From JBALVO01 sp036961445 (lineage in GTDB: Bacteria > Pseudomonadota > Gammaproteobacteria > Pseudomonadales > Halieaceae): a stretch of DNA of 6,417 nt. The number at the start of each line of letters is the position of its first letter. The first letter of the stretch is position 1. The DNA lies in assembly GCA_036961445.1 (NCBI GenBank), contig JBALVO010000168.1, forward strand, positions 1 to 6,417, in the 5' to 3' direction. A program made the translations under genes and the position numbers. The notes below the pieces were generated by a model, which was not told the origin of the DNA, did not search any database, and saw nothing but the letters and a program-made list of their open reading frames with translations. This document shows, in pieces, positions 1-6,293 of the stretch.

Positions 1-210
1 ATAATCGGGCAGAGCAGTCACACGAGGCGACCAGGGTGAGAGAGCGGGGGATGCGAAGGTTCAAGTCGATGGGTCAGGCTCAGCGATTTCTGGGTGCGCA
101 TGCTGCGGTCAGCAATCTATTCAATCTTGGGCAGGCACCTGGTTCGGGCTGAACATTATCGGGATCTCAGGATGAGTGCGTTTACAGAATGGGGAAGGGC
201 GGTAGCCTGA
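1..210 (+). pseudogene. IS6-family transposase, C-terminal remnant with frameshift
   Basis: The 3' end of a DDE transposase, cut by the left window edge. Frame 3 is open from position 3 and reads NRAEQSHEATRVRERGMRRF, continuing through FKSMGQAQRF and HAAVSNLFNLG. This is the typical IS6-family C-terminal segment: the Glu of NRAE is the expected third catalytic acid, with an Arg seven residues later (DDE-R pattern). After LG near 131 that frame soon hits TGA at 147-149. Shifting by one base (from 133) restores RHLVRAEHYRDLRMSAFTEW and the natural end at TGA 208-210. One extra base near 129-132 (GGGC) therefore breaks the gene, and both halves still look like transposase. Either the element is dead or there is a sequencing error. 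Family assignment is by recognition of the protein motif. The upstream catalytic Asp residues and the left end lie outside the window. Confidence 0.8.
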
Positions 211-286
211 GACCTGATACTCAATTACTCAGGCCTCGAGAAGTTAAGTTGCCAATACCGGCCAGGGAGTTCGTTACAGCGGGAAC

Positions 287-315
287 TTGACTAATGGTGG
301 CTAATACTTGATATT
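287..315 (+). promoter_or_regulatory. Candidate sigma-70 promoter of the AraC-family gene
   Basis: TTGACT (287-292) is separated by 17 bp from GATATT (310-315), a good -35 and a weak -10 (4 of 6 consensus bases). The predicted start near 322 gives a leader of about 25 nt before the ATG at 348. The assignment is supported by spacing and position only. There is no clear Shine-Dalgarno in front of the gene. Confidence 0.45.
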
Positions 316-323
316 TCACGACA
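303..323 (-). promoter_or_regulatory. Single AraC-type half-site overlapping the regulator's own promoter
   Basis: Read on the - strand this is TGTCGT-N8-AA-N5, the same 21-bp unit that occurs twice in front of each - strand operon. It lies across the candidate -10 box of the regulator gene. The neighbouring 21-bp unit (282-302) keeps the AA but begins AGCCAC, so any second half-site is badly degenerate. A lone site over a -10 would fit autorepression. This is inference from the pattern. Confidence 0.45.
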
Positions 324-347
324 GGCACTCATAACTACTAAAAGCCA

Positions 348-1352
348 ATGACAGATTACCTGGTTCGCGCTTCAGCCCTGCAAGGTATCCGTGCCACGGT
401 GGAGGAACTCGGTGGCGATGCCGATACGCTGTTACGCCGCACCGGGCTAATCGAGGCGGAACAAGACCCGGACTCCTGGTTTTCCTACCGCAGCTACCTG
501 TTACTTCTGGAAGAAGCCGCTCGAGCCACCGGTTGTCAGCATTTTGGCCTGCGCCTTTCAAAGCAGCAGGACATTGGCATACTCGGCGCACTGGGTTTTG
601 TTGTTCAGCAGGCACCGGACCTGCGCACGGCCCTGCGGGAGCTCGCCACACATTTTGTTCATCACAACCAGGGGGCAACACTTTCCCTTAGCGTGGAGAA
701 CGGCGTTGCATACTGGCGCTTCACCTGCAAGTTGGATGGCTATGCACCGATGTGGCAGCAAAGTGATCTGGTGGCAGGTATCGGTATCGATTTGATGCGT
801 CTGTTATCGAACCCCAAATGGTCACCGCAGGCGGTCTATCTGCCCCATGCCCCTCCGCAGGATACCAGGCCCTACAAAGCGCGTTTTAACTGCCCCCTCC
901 ACTTCAACTGGGATTCCATGACCATGGCGTTTGATGCGGCGATGCTGGATGCCCCCATACGAGAAGCCAATCCCCAACTGCACCAGGTACTGGTTGAACA
1001 CCTGGGCAACATGCAACTGAATTTTGGCGATGACTACTGCGACAAGATTCGGCATCTCATCAACCAGGCTTTGACGACGGGCGATTGCTCCATCGAGCGG
1101 GTTGCCAATTGTCTGGCAATCAACAAACGCACCCTGCAAAGGCAGTTAAAAGCGCAGGGCACCAATTACAAGAACCTGCTGGAGGATGTTCGCTTTGACA
1201 TTGCCCAGCGCTATCTGCGCGAGTCTAACGGTTCGCTTACTACCCTGGCGGATATGCTGTGTTATTCGGAGTTAAGCGTATTCTCCAACGCATTCCGCCA
1301 GCACCATGGCATGTCTCCGAGGGAGTGGAAGAAAAAGCAGGCTGCGAGCTAA
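348..1352 (+). CDS. AraC/XylS-family transcriptional regulator with arabinose-binding-like N-terminal domain
   Basis: A 334-residue cytoplasmic DNA-binding regulator of typical length for its group. Residues 1 to about 210 form the ligand-sensing domain of the Arabinose_bd type (PF12625-like), opening with the characteristic LVRASALQG and ELGGDADTLLRRTGL segments. The C-terminal AraC domain carries two helix-turn-helix units, at about 246-290 (IERVANCLAINKRTLQRQLK) and 296-329 (LADMLCYSELSVFSNAFRQH), ending in the classic GMSPREW. An in-frame TAA at 339-341 makes 348 the earliest possible start, and the N-terminus matches the family there despite a poor ribosome site. It faces the - strand operons tail to tail. 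Tandem TGTCGY repeats in front of both operons are the likely targets, so it is probably a ligand-responsive activator of the whole locus. The inducer is unknown, perhaps the pathway substrate or an intermediate. Confidence 0.93.
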   Translation: MTDYLVRASALQGIRATVEELGGDADTLLRRTGLIEAEQDPDSWFSYRSYLLLLEEAARATGCQHFGLRLSKQQDIGILGALGFVVQQAPDLRTALRELATHFVHHNQGATLSLSVENGVAYWRFTCKLDGYAPMWQQSDLVAGIGIDLMRLLSNPKWSPQAVYLPHAPPQDTRPYKARFNCPLHFNWDSMTMAFDAAMLDAPIREANPQLHQVLVEHLGNMQLNFGDDYCDKIRHLINQALTTGDCSIERVANCLAINKRTLQRQLKAQGTNYKNLLEDVRFDIAQRYLRESNGSLTTLADMLCYSELSVFSNAFRQHHGMSPREWKKKQAAS

Positions 1353-1375
1353 TCCAGTGATTGGACCGAATACAA

Positions 1376-1390
1376 GCACTCTCAGAGTGC
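1376..1390. terminator. Small hairpin in the convergent gap, possible weak terminator
   Basis: GCACTC (1376-1381), loop TCA and GAGTGC (1385-1390) form a perfect 6-bp stem with a 3-nt loop. It sits between the stops of two convergent genes (1352 and 1445). There is no T-run on the + strand side and only a weak T-rich stretch on the - strand side. It is at best a poor bidirectional terminator. Confidence 0.3.
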
Positions 1391-1444
1391 GTGGCATACG
1401 GCCAACCAATCAAATTGCGCTGCTCAATACCTCATAAGCGGCAG

Positions 1445-2248
1445 TCACGAAAATTTCCAGCGCAACAAAATTTCAGAGCTCCTGGCAAACAATTCGGGGA
1501 AGTGACGTGCGGTCCAGACCATCATGCTGGCACGGACGCCGGGAATAATGACTGCTTTGTGTTTGCGGATGCCCCGTGCAATTTTTGTTGCTGCCACCTC
1601 GGGTTCCATGGTACCAACCAGATCTTTTAGAAAACGTGTTTGTGGCACGGACTCCTGGCTCTCGGCGGCGATCATCGGAGTGTTCACTTCAGGCGGACAT
1701 ACCAAGTGTACGCTTACCCCGCTGCCAGCCAACTCCTGCCTCAAGGCCTGTGCCAACCCAGTAACCGCAAATTTGGAAGCAGAGTAGGCGCCGTAACCAT
1801 AAAGACCGATGAGTCCGGCCATCGACGACACAAAGGCAACCTGGCCTGATCCACGCTGTAGCATGCCGGGAAGCACTGTCCGGGCCATCTCCCGGCTGCC
1901 AGCCAGGTTGATATCGACTATACGGTCGAACTCCTCGGCGCTGGTATCGAGAAACCTCTTGTTACCGGCAACGCCGGCGCAGAGAATCAACAGGTCAGGC
2001 AGGCCGTTACGTGCTATCACCTTTTCCATTGCCGCCGATAGGCTATGGTAGGCCGTGATATCCAGCGACTCTCCCTCGATGACCTGGCTGGAGTTTACCG
2101 ACATGCCATTGCAGCTGTTTACAGCTGCATCCAGCTTTTCCTGATCCCGCGCCAGAAGAACAATATCGTCGCCCCTCTTCGCGTAAAAATGCGCCAGGCC
2201 CAGGCCGATGCCACTGGAGCCACCGGTTATGTAGACCCGTTTTGTCAT
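1445..2248 (-). CDS. Classical short-chain dehydrogenase/reductase, KDSR-like, probably NADP(H)-dependent
   Basis: A 267-residue classical SDR. Visible motifs are the Rossmann loop TGGSSGIG (8-15), CAG (90-92, in place of NNAG), Asn114, catalytic Ser142 in SSMAG, and Tyr155/Lys159 in YSASK. Arg34 at the end of the second beta strand suggests NADP(H). The segment PPEVNTPM (185-192) and the downstream VIIPG recall the 3-ketodihydrosphingosine-reductase-like branch of SDRs, which acts on hydrophobic keto substrates. That similarity is a family hint, not proof of sphingoid chemistry. Its ATG overlaps the stop of the upstream SDR as ATGA and it has no convincing Shine-Dalgarno of its own, so it is probably translated by coupling. 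It is the last gene of the cupin-SDR-SDR operon. Reaction: alcohol/ketone interconversion; substrate unknown. Confidence 0.9.
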   Translation of the reverse strand: MTKRVYITGGSSGIGLGLAHFYAKRGDDIVLLARDQEKLDAAVNSCNGMSVNSSQVIEGESLDITAYHSLSAAMEKVIARNGLPDLLILCAGVAGNKRFLDTSAEEFDRIVDINLAGSREMARTVLPGMLQRGSGQVAFVSSMAGLIGLYGYGAYSASKFAVTGLAQALRQELAGSGVSVHLVCPPEVNTPMIAAESQESVPQTRFLKDLVGTMEPEVAATKIARGIRKHKAVIIPGVRASMMVWTARHFPELFARSSEILLRWKFS

Positions 2249-3096
2249 TGTGACAATCCGTCGGGCGAACGGTTGTAGCCTTCCATCTTTTTCAGCTCGG
2301 ACCGCACAATACGGTCAACTACAACATTCATAATAAAATCAGGCAAATAGCGATTACAAAGATACGTCAGCTTGGCTTTTACGCCGGGAATGATGACACT
2401 CCTGCCCGCGTCCAGGCCGGCAAAAATGCCCCGCATGGCCTCCTGCACCGATAGCGAACCGCCGATATCCTTGAGTCTGCGAGAAACCGGGTGCATATTC
2501 TTCATTTCCTGGACCACCATCGGCGTGTCGACTTCCGGCGGACAAATCAGGCTGACGTCGATACCCCTGGGTTTGCACTCCAGTCTCAGTACCCTGCCCA
2601 GGCCAACGACCCCGAACTTCGAGGCGCAGTAGGCCGCATAAGAGTAGTTAGCAGCAAACCCCGCCATAGACGCTACCAGCGCCAATCGCGCACCTCGTTG
2701 CATACTGGGTAATACCGCGGCAGCAAAGTTGCGCGAGCCAAACATATTAACCTGGACGACCAGCTCAAAGTCTTCCCGCGGCAATTCACCGAATGGCTGT
2801 GCCCGTTGTATGCCCGCACAATTGATGGCCAGTTCAGGTGGACCGATTGCCTCCACAGCTTGCCCGACGACGATCGCCAATTGCTCAAAGTCCGTCACAC
2901 TAGCCTGGAACGCGACTATTTGCTGGGTTTTATTTTGCCTGGCGTTATCCAGCTCTTGTAGCACGGCATCCTCAACAACCAGGTCAAAGATTGCGACGTT
3001 GGCACCGCGCCCCACATATTCATGGGCCAGAGCCTTGCCAATACCGCTCATTCCGCCGCTCACAAATAAAGTCTTTGGGTTCTTTATTCCTGCCAT
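2245..3096 (-). CDS. Classical short-chain dehydrogenase/reductase, KDSR-like, probably NAD(H)-dependent
   Basis: A 283-residue SDR. An upstream in-frame start at 3198 would overlap the cupin gene, but the ATG at 3096 has AGGAG (3104-3108) seven bases ahead and gives a normal SDR N-terminus, so 3096 is chosen. Motifs are SGGMSGIG (13-20), NCAG (92-95), Asn117, Ser143 in ASMAG and Tyr156/Lys160 in YCASK. Asp38 at the end of the second strand predicts NAD(H), unlike the Arg of the downstream paralogue. It shares with that paralogue PPEVDTPM (187-193 region), a VIIPGV segment and a hydrophobic, amphipathic C-terminal tail (about 245-270) that could contact membrane or a lipid-like substrate. It lies 61 nt after the cupin and overlaps the next SDR by 4 nt. 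It is likely an alcohol dehydrogenase on the same molecule the partner acts on. Confidence 0.9.
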   Translation of the reverse strand: MAGIKNPKTLFVSGGMSGIGKALAHEYVGRGANVAIFDLVVEDAVLQELDNARQNKTQQIVAFQASVTDFEQLAIVVGQAVEAIGPPELAINCAGIQRAQPFGELPREDFELVVQVNMFGSRNFAAAVLPSMQRGARLALVASMAGFAANYSYAAYCASKFGVVGLGRVLRLECKPRGIDVSLICPPEVDTPMVVQEMKNMHPVSRRLKDIGGSLSVQEAMRGIFAGLDAGRSVIIPGVKAKLTYLCNRYLPDFIMNVVVDRIVRSELKKMEGYNRSPDGLSQ

Positions 3097-3157
3097 ATCT
3101 CTGCTCCTGGAAGTTATCGAATCAATCGCGCCCACATATCGCAGGCAACTGCTCCTA

Positions 3158-3634
3158 TCAAGCCGCCGGAGGAATAATTTCCACCAGGCTTTGAGCATCG
3201 ACCTGCGCCGCCTCTGCCAGAGAGAGCCCCTCGAACGCCTTCAGGAACGGCATGTCCAGTTTTACAATGGTCCCGTCCGGCAGGATATTGTCCAGATAGC
3301 GCCCCTCTTTACCATCAAACACGATAAACAATTCGGCACCCTCGTCACTCCAGGGCGTGTGGTCATTACCCTCATCCTCCCAGGCAGACTCACCGGCGGA
3401 GAAGGCGCCCTCGTCATATTCCCAGCTACCGCTGATGGTGTAGGCAATTGCCCGACAGTGATGATTGTGCCGCGGCATGCGAGTGCCCGGATTAAACTTG
3501 ATCTTGACGACGACGCGATCCATCTTCTCATCGGCCTTCAATACTTTAACGAAGACGCCTTCTGCGCCGGGCAGAGGAATCGGCAGGTAATCCTGTTCGC
3601 CGTCGCGCATAATGCTCATGGATTCATTAATCAT
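3158..3634 (-). CDS. Small cupin protein of the DAD/ChrR-like type
   Basis: A 158-residue, single-domain cupin, first gene of its operon. The first cupin motif runs from Gly50 through His56-Asn-His58-His59 to TISGSW (66-71). The second contains AGESAWEDEGNDHTPW with His92. The probable metal ligands are His56, His58 and His92. The usual motif-1 Glu (near 62-63) is absent, as I recall for cupins related to 2,4'-dihydroxyacetophenone dioxygenase and the ChrR cupin. The rest of the fold (YDEGAFSAGE, LFIVFDGKEG, LDNILPDGT) also fits that group. It could be an Fe-dependent C-C cleaving dioxygenase or an isomerase/dehydratase-type cupin; the substrate is not deducible. The ATG at 3634 has GGAGA (3641-3645) six bases upstream. 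The tandem AraC-type site and -10 box lie about 50-110 bases before it. Confidence 0.85.
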   Translation of the reverse strand: MINESMSIMRDGEQDYLPIPLPGAEGVFVKVLKADEKMDRVVVKIKFNPGTRMPRHNHHCRAIAYTISGSWEYDEGAFSAGESAWEDEGNDHTPWSDEGAELFIVFDGKEGRYLDNILPDGTIVKLDMPFLKAFEGLSLAEAAQVDAQSLVEIIPPAA

Positions 3635-3681
3635 AGTATTTCTCCGTTTTCGATAGTTGATTGCTCACTTAACTGACAGTA

Positions 3682-3687
3682 AGGATA
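3682..3687 (-). promoter_or_regulatory. -10 box of the cupin-SDR-SDR operon
   Basis: TATCCT on the - strand. Seventeen bases upstream sits AAGCAC (3705-3710), a very poor -35 that lies inside the proximal AraC-type half-site, as expected for an activator-dependent (class II) promoter. The predicted leader to the ATG at 3634 is about 40 nt. The spacing to the operator is identical to that at the epimerase promoter. Confidence 0.5.
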
Positions 3688-3703
3688 GGTAGATTCCATT
3701 TTT

Positions 3704-3745
3704 TGTGCTTTATAAAACGCGACACTTACTTGATTAAAAGCGACA
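3704..3745 (-). promoter_or_regulatory. Tandem AraC-type operator upstream of the cupin operon
   Basis: Two adjacent direct repeats on the - strand, each TGTCGC-N8-AA-N5: distal unit 3725-3745 and proximal unit 3704-3724, exactly 21 bp apart (two helical turns). The unit resembles the half-site I recall for Pseudomonas ArgR, another AraC-family protein (TGTCGC-N8-AA). The proximal unit ends 16 bp before the -10 box. The same arrangement recurs before the epimerase gene. The probable ligand is the AraC-type regulator encoded at 348-1352. The operator starts about 10 bp after the stop of the VOC/SRPBCC gene, with no terminator in between. Confidence 0.75.
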
Positions 3746-3754
3746 GTTCCACAC

Positions 3755-5134
3755 CTATGATCTCTCCAGTTGCGACTTCAGATTCTTTAGCGCGCTGGCG
3801 AATACTTTTTGTAACAGCCACGCCGTAATCTTGCCGGTGAAGGGAATACGCGATTCGAAACGTATGGCCCAGCGCACCCTGGTCTTGCCGTGTTCCTCGC
3901 TTACAAAGACATCACCCCGGTGCCACCGGAAAGGAGCACCGGTTCGAAGCCGGTAGGCGTAGTGCCTGCCCTCGTCCCAGGCAACCACTTCCTCGGTAAT
4001 GCGGGCACCGAAAGCAGTTAATTCGCGAACGCAGCCGGGGCCGTTGACCGAGTCTTGTCCAGGGCGCAGCAGTTTGCTTGTAAACAGACTCCAATCGCCT
4101 ATTCCCTCGTGGTCGATCAGCCTGTTCCAGGTGTCGCTTACCGGGGCATCAATGACGATTTCATTTTCTACATAGGGTCCGCCGACATTGAACCCGCTCA
4201 TGGACCACAGCCTTTTGCGAGCATTGAGCATTTCGAAACTGAACCCCTGTGGGTCGTTAACGTACATCACACGGAAGATGCCAATATCGACCGGCTTACC
4301 GTTGGCGGTCATACCGTTCGCTGTAGCATGGGTGAATTCCCGATCAAAATCGCGAGTTTCAGCATACCCCAAGGCTATATTCATGAAGCCCTGGTCACTA
4401 ATTTGATAATCATTGGGCCACGGTTTGGGGTCGTGGCTCTGGTATTCGACCACTTCCACCAGGAAATTACGGCCGCGCAGCAGGGCTGTTTTTGTCTCGG
4501 CGCCTTCCAGCCCCCACAGGGCCTCGTGCTCTTGTGTGTGCAACCGGAAGTCTTCCACCTCGGACAGACCCATGCCATTGATGAACGCATCTCGTGTGAT
4601 TTCGAGCTGCGGAACCGATAAGCGCATAAAGCGGGTCGCGGTCAGCAGTTCGGGACGGACGATACCCGGATCCGTGCCTTCAATCTGGCTTAAGGGATCG
4701 CGCTCCATAACTTCAACCCAATTACCCTCCGGATCCTGCAAGCATATACGCCGGTCACCCCGGGCACCCACAGGAGCCGGCAAGGGCCGATCGCTGTTGG
4801 CTGCTATCATCGCCAGGACCTTGTCAAAGTTCCTCGCATGAAAGCCCACCATGCTGTAGCCGATATCACAGAAGCGTCGATCGCTGGGTCGGGGTTTGGA
4901 TCTGGGACGATAGAACTGGAAAAACTCCAGCTGGAAAAAATCCTGCCGTTCAACCAGCCAACTGACTTTTTCGATCGGGTTGGGAGTAATCCCCTGAATG
5001 CGATCGGTGGACATGGGCGGAAAGCCGGTTAAGACACCAGACTTTACCATGCCGAAACAGTCGCGGTACCAGTCCCTCAACTGACCGGCATTCAGGCAAG
5101 AAAATCCTACTTGGCATAATTGTTTGTTCGACAT
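3755..5134 (-). CDS. Three-domain protein: two VOC (glyoxalase/dioxygenase-fold) domains fused to an SRPBCC domain
   Basis: A 459-residue soluble protein. Domain 1 (about 5-145) is a VOC fold ending in DPEGNWVEVME (134-144). Domain 2 (about 164-308) is a second VOC fold ending in DPQGFSFEML (294-303). Domain 3 (about 321-459) begins VENEIVIDAPVSDTWNRLID and is a polyketide-cyclase-type SRPBCC (START-like) hydrophobic ligand pocket. VOC pairs form the metal cup of extradiol dioxygenases and glyoxalases. Here the usual first-strand His is replaced (Gln8 in domain 1; RFMRL in domain 2) while the late Glu is kept, so a standard 2-His-1-Glu site is not apparent. It may be an isomerase, cyclase, hydratase or binding protein rather than an extradiol dioxygenase. 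Start ATG 5134 has AAGGAG (5140-5145) five bases upstream. It follows the epimerase gene by 89 nt with no visible promoter, so the two are probably co-transcribed. Confidence 0.85.
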   Translation of the reverse strand: MSNKQLCQVGFSCLNAGQLRDWYRDCFGMVKSGVLTGFPPMSTDRIQGITPNPIEKVSWLVERQDFFQLEFFQFYRPRSKPRPSDRRFCDIGYSMVGFHARNFDKVLAMIAANSDRPLPAPVGARGDRRICLQDPEGNWVEVMERDPLSQIEGTDPGIVRPELLTATRFMRLSVPQLEITRDAFINGMGLSEVEDFRLHTQEHEALWGLEGAETKTALLRGRNFLVEVVEYQSHDPKPWPNDYQISDQGFMNIALGYAETRDFDREFTHATANGMTANGKPVDIGIFRVMYVNDPQGFSFEMLNARKRLWSMSGFNVGGPYVENEIVIDAPVSDTWNRLIDHEGIGDWSLFTSKLLRPGQDSVNGPGCVRELTAFGARITEEVVAWDEGRHYAYRLRTGAPFRWHRGDVFVSEEHGKTRVRWAIRFESRIPFTGKITAWLLQKVFASALKNLKSQLERS

Positions 5135-5223
5135 TTTATCTCCTTACTTCAAAAATCTAGCAGGTGGGAGGGGCGCTGGAAGGCTAAGCACTAAAATATT
5201 TGCAGCGCGTACAAGAGTCCATC

Positions 5224-6213
5224 TCAAATCAAACCCGTACCCCGCGCCCACCCCTTCGAGCGTCTCATACCCTCATCCAGATCGACCTGTGGTTCGTATC
5301 CCAGCAGTCGGCCCGCCTTTTCTATGGAATAGCCGGCCTTGCGCGACAGCATATCCATCGTACCCCTGCCCAGTTCACTTTGACCCCCAAAAAGGCGCGT
5401 CACGGCGCCCACGGTTGCAGCAAGGATTCGGGCGGGCACAAGGCCCATCGTGCGCGGAGCGCTGCATCCGGCCATATCTGCGTGATACCTGAAAAATTCC
5501 TTACAGGTCACCTCGACACCGCCGCCAATAGTGAATATTTGACCACGACCTTCTTTGCGGGTTGTGGTTAAGACTACACCCTCGATCATGTCATCAATGT
5601 ACACAGGACTGAAAATTCCCTGTCCGTGGGCAGGGAGCAGAAATTTACCGGCCTTCATCATTTCAATAGGAGTCACTACCCAGGGCTGGGAACCGGGGCC
5701 ATACACGTCACCCGGCCGAACGATGGTACAGTCGATAAGGCCCTGGGCATGACTGGCCAATACGATGTGCTCCGAGGCAATCTTTGTGTCCACATAGGTG
5801 TTACCGTTGGGACGCAGCGGGTGCTCCTCCCCTATCCTGGCGGTAAAATCAAATCCACAAGCCGCAACAGACGACAATTGCACAAAATGATCCACGCCTG
5901 CGGCGGCACTTGCAGTGATTAGATCGGCAGTAGCCTTGACATTGACCGCCCAGGCCTTATCCATAGTCGCAGTATTGGATACAAGAGCGGCACAGTGAAT
6001 TACCGTTGTCGTGCCACGTAGCGCATCGCTCCAGTCGCCGGGCTTGGTCAGGTCGCCGGCTACCACCCCCCACTCGGGATCGGCCTTGAAATCAATGCCG
6101 CCAACCTCGGATCCCAGCTCGCGATACCGGCGGGCCAGTGCGCGGCCAATAAATCCGTTAGCGCCTGTAATGAATACCTTGGCAGGCGCTATAATTTCAA
6201 ATTTGTCATTCAT
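5224..6213 (-). CDS. NAD-dependent epimerase/dehydratase, 3-beta-hydroxysteroid-dehydrogenase-like extended SDR
   Basis: A 329-residue extended SDR. TGANGFIG (16-23) is the nucleotide-binding loop and Asp41 at the end of strand two indicates NAD(H). CAALVS (74-79), Ser114/Ser115 in LSSVA, and Tyr140/Lys144 in YVDTK supply the active site. RPGDVYGPG (166-174) and YIDDMIEG (205-212) are family signatures. Closest in feel to 3-beta-HSD-type dehydrogenases/isomerases of steroids and related alcohols; sugar-nucleotide epimerases are less likely but not excluded. The frame remains open back to a TTG at 6390, but that extension would cross the operator and -10 box. The ATG at 6213 (weak AGGG at 6222-6225) is therefore the start. 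It is the first gene of the unit that continues into the VOC/SRPBCC gene. Confidence 0.9.
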   Translation of the reverse strand: MNDKFEIIAPAKVFITGANGFIGRALARRYRELGSEVGGIDFKADPEWGVVAGDLTKPGDWSDALRGTTTVIHCAALVSNTATMDKAWAVNVKATADLITASAAAGVDHFVQLSSVAACGFDFTARIGEEHPLRPNGNTYVDTKIASEHIVLASHAQGLIDCTIVRPGDVYGPGSQPWVVTPIEMMKAGKFLLPAHGQGIFSPVYIDDMIEGVVLTTTRKEGRGQIFTIGGGVEVTCKEFFRYHADMAGCSAPRTMGLVPARILAATVGAVTRLFGGQSELGRGTMDMLSRKAGYSIEKAGRLLGYEPQVDLDEGMRRSKGWARGTGLI

Positions 6214-6271
6214 TTTATCAACCCTGTCTCTGTCAACCGGTGTATTTGGAGAAGTCTCTTTAACGGTTTCC

Positions 6272-6277
6272 AGTATA
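6272..6277 (-). promoter_or_regulatory. -10 box of the epimerase-VOC/SRPBCC operon
   Basis: TATACT on the - strand (5 of 6 consensus). The hexamer 17 bp upstream (6295-6300, AAGTTT) is not a recognisable -35 and falls within the proximal AraC-type half-site. The leader to the ATG at 6213 is about 50 nt. Confidence 0.6.
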
Positions 6278-6293
6278 GACAGCCCAGTGAGGA

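Larger units (their letters stand above)
211..347. other. Intergenic stretch between the IS remnant and the AraC-type gene
   Basis: This holds no supportable gene. It should contain the right end of the IS element and the regulator's promoter. A stretch around 247-265 (AAGTTGCCAATACCGG) vaguely resembles an IS6-type inverted-repeat end, but the left end is not in the window, so it cannot be matched. The promoter and half-site near 287-323 are listed separately. Confidence 0.5.

Noticed and set aside
2247..2257. Short palindrome ATTGT-G-ACAAT at the start codon of the last SDR
   Set aside because: Five-base arms around one base cannot form a stable hairpin, and it is too short for an operator without a second copy.
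1445..3096. Bacterial sphingolipid synthesis locus, suggested by KDSR-like SDRs and an extended SDR
   Set aside because: No serine palmitoyltransferase, ceramide synthase or acyl carrier protein is present. The cupin and VOC/SRPBCC genes do not fit, so the resemblance is kept only as a family hint.
3097..3198. N-terminal extension of the NAD-type SDR overlapping the cupin gene
   Set aside because: The ATG at 3096 has a strong AGGAG at ideal spacing and gives a normal SDR N-terminus. The extension is Arg-rich and unlike SDRs.
2729..3676. Long + strand open frame (315 codons) antisense to the NAD-type SDR and cupin
   Set aside because: It spans two well-supported genes and their gap and shows no protein-family features. 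It is explained by codon bias on the opposite strand.
4055..4621. Long + strand open frame antisense to the VOC/SRPBCC gene
   Set aside because: It lies entirely inside a well-supported gene, has no recognisable domain and no ribosome site. It is a shadow of the real frame.
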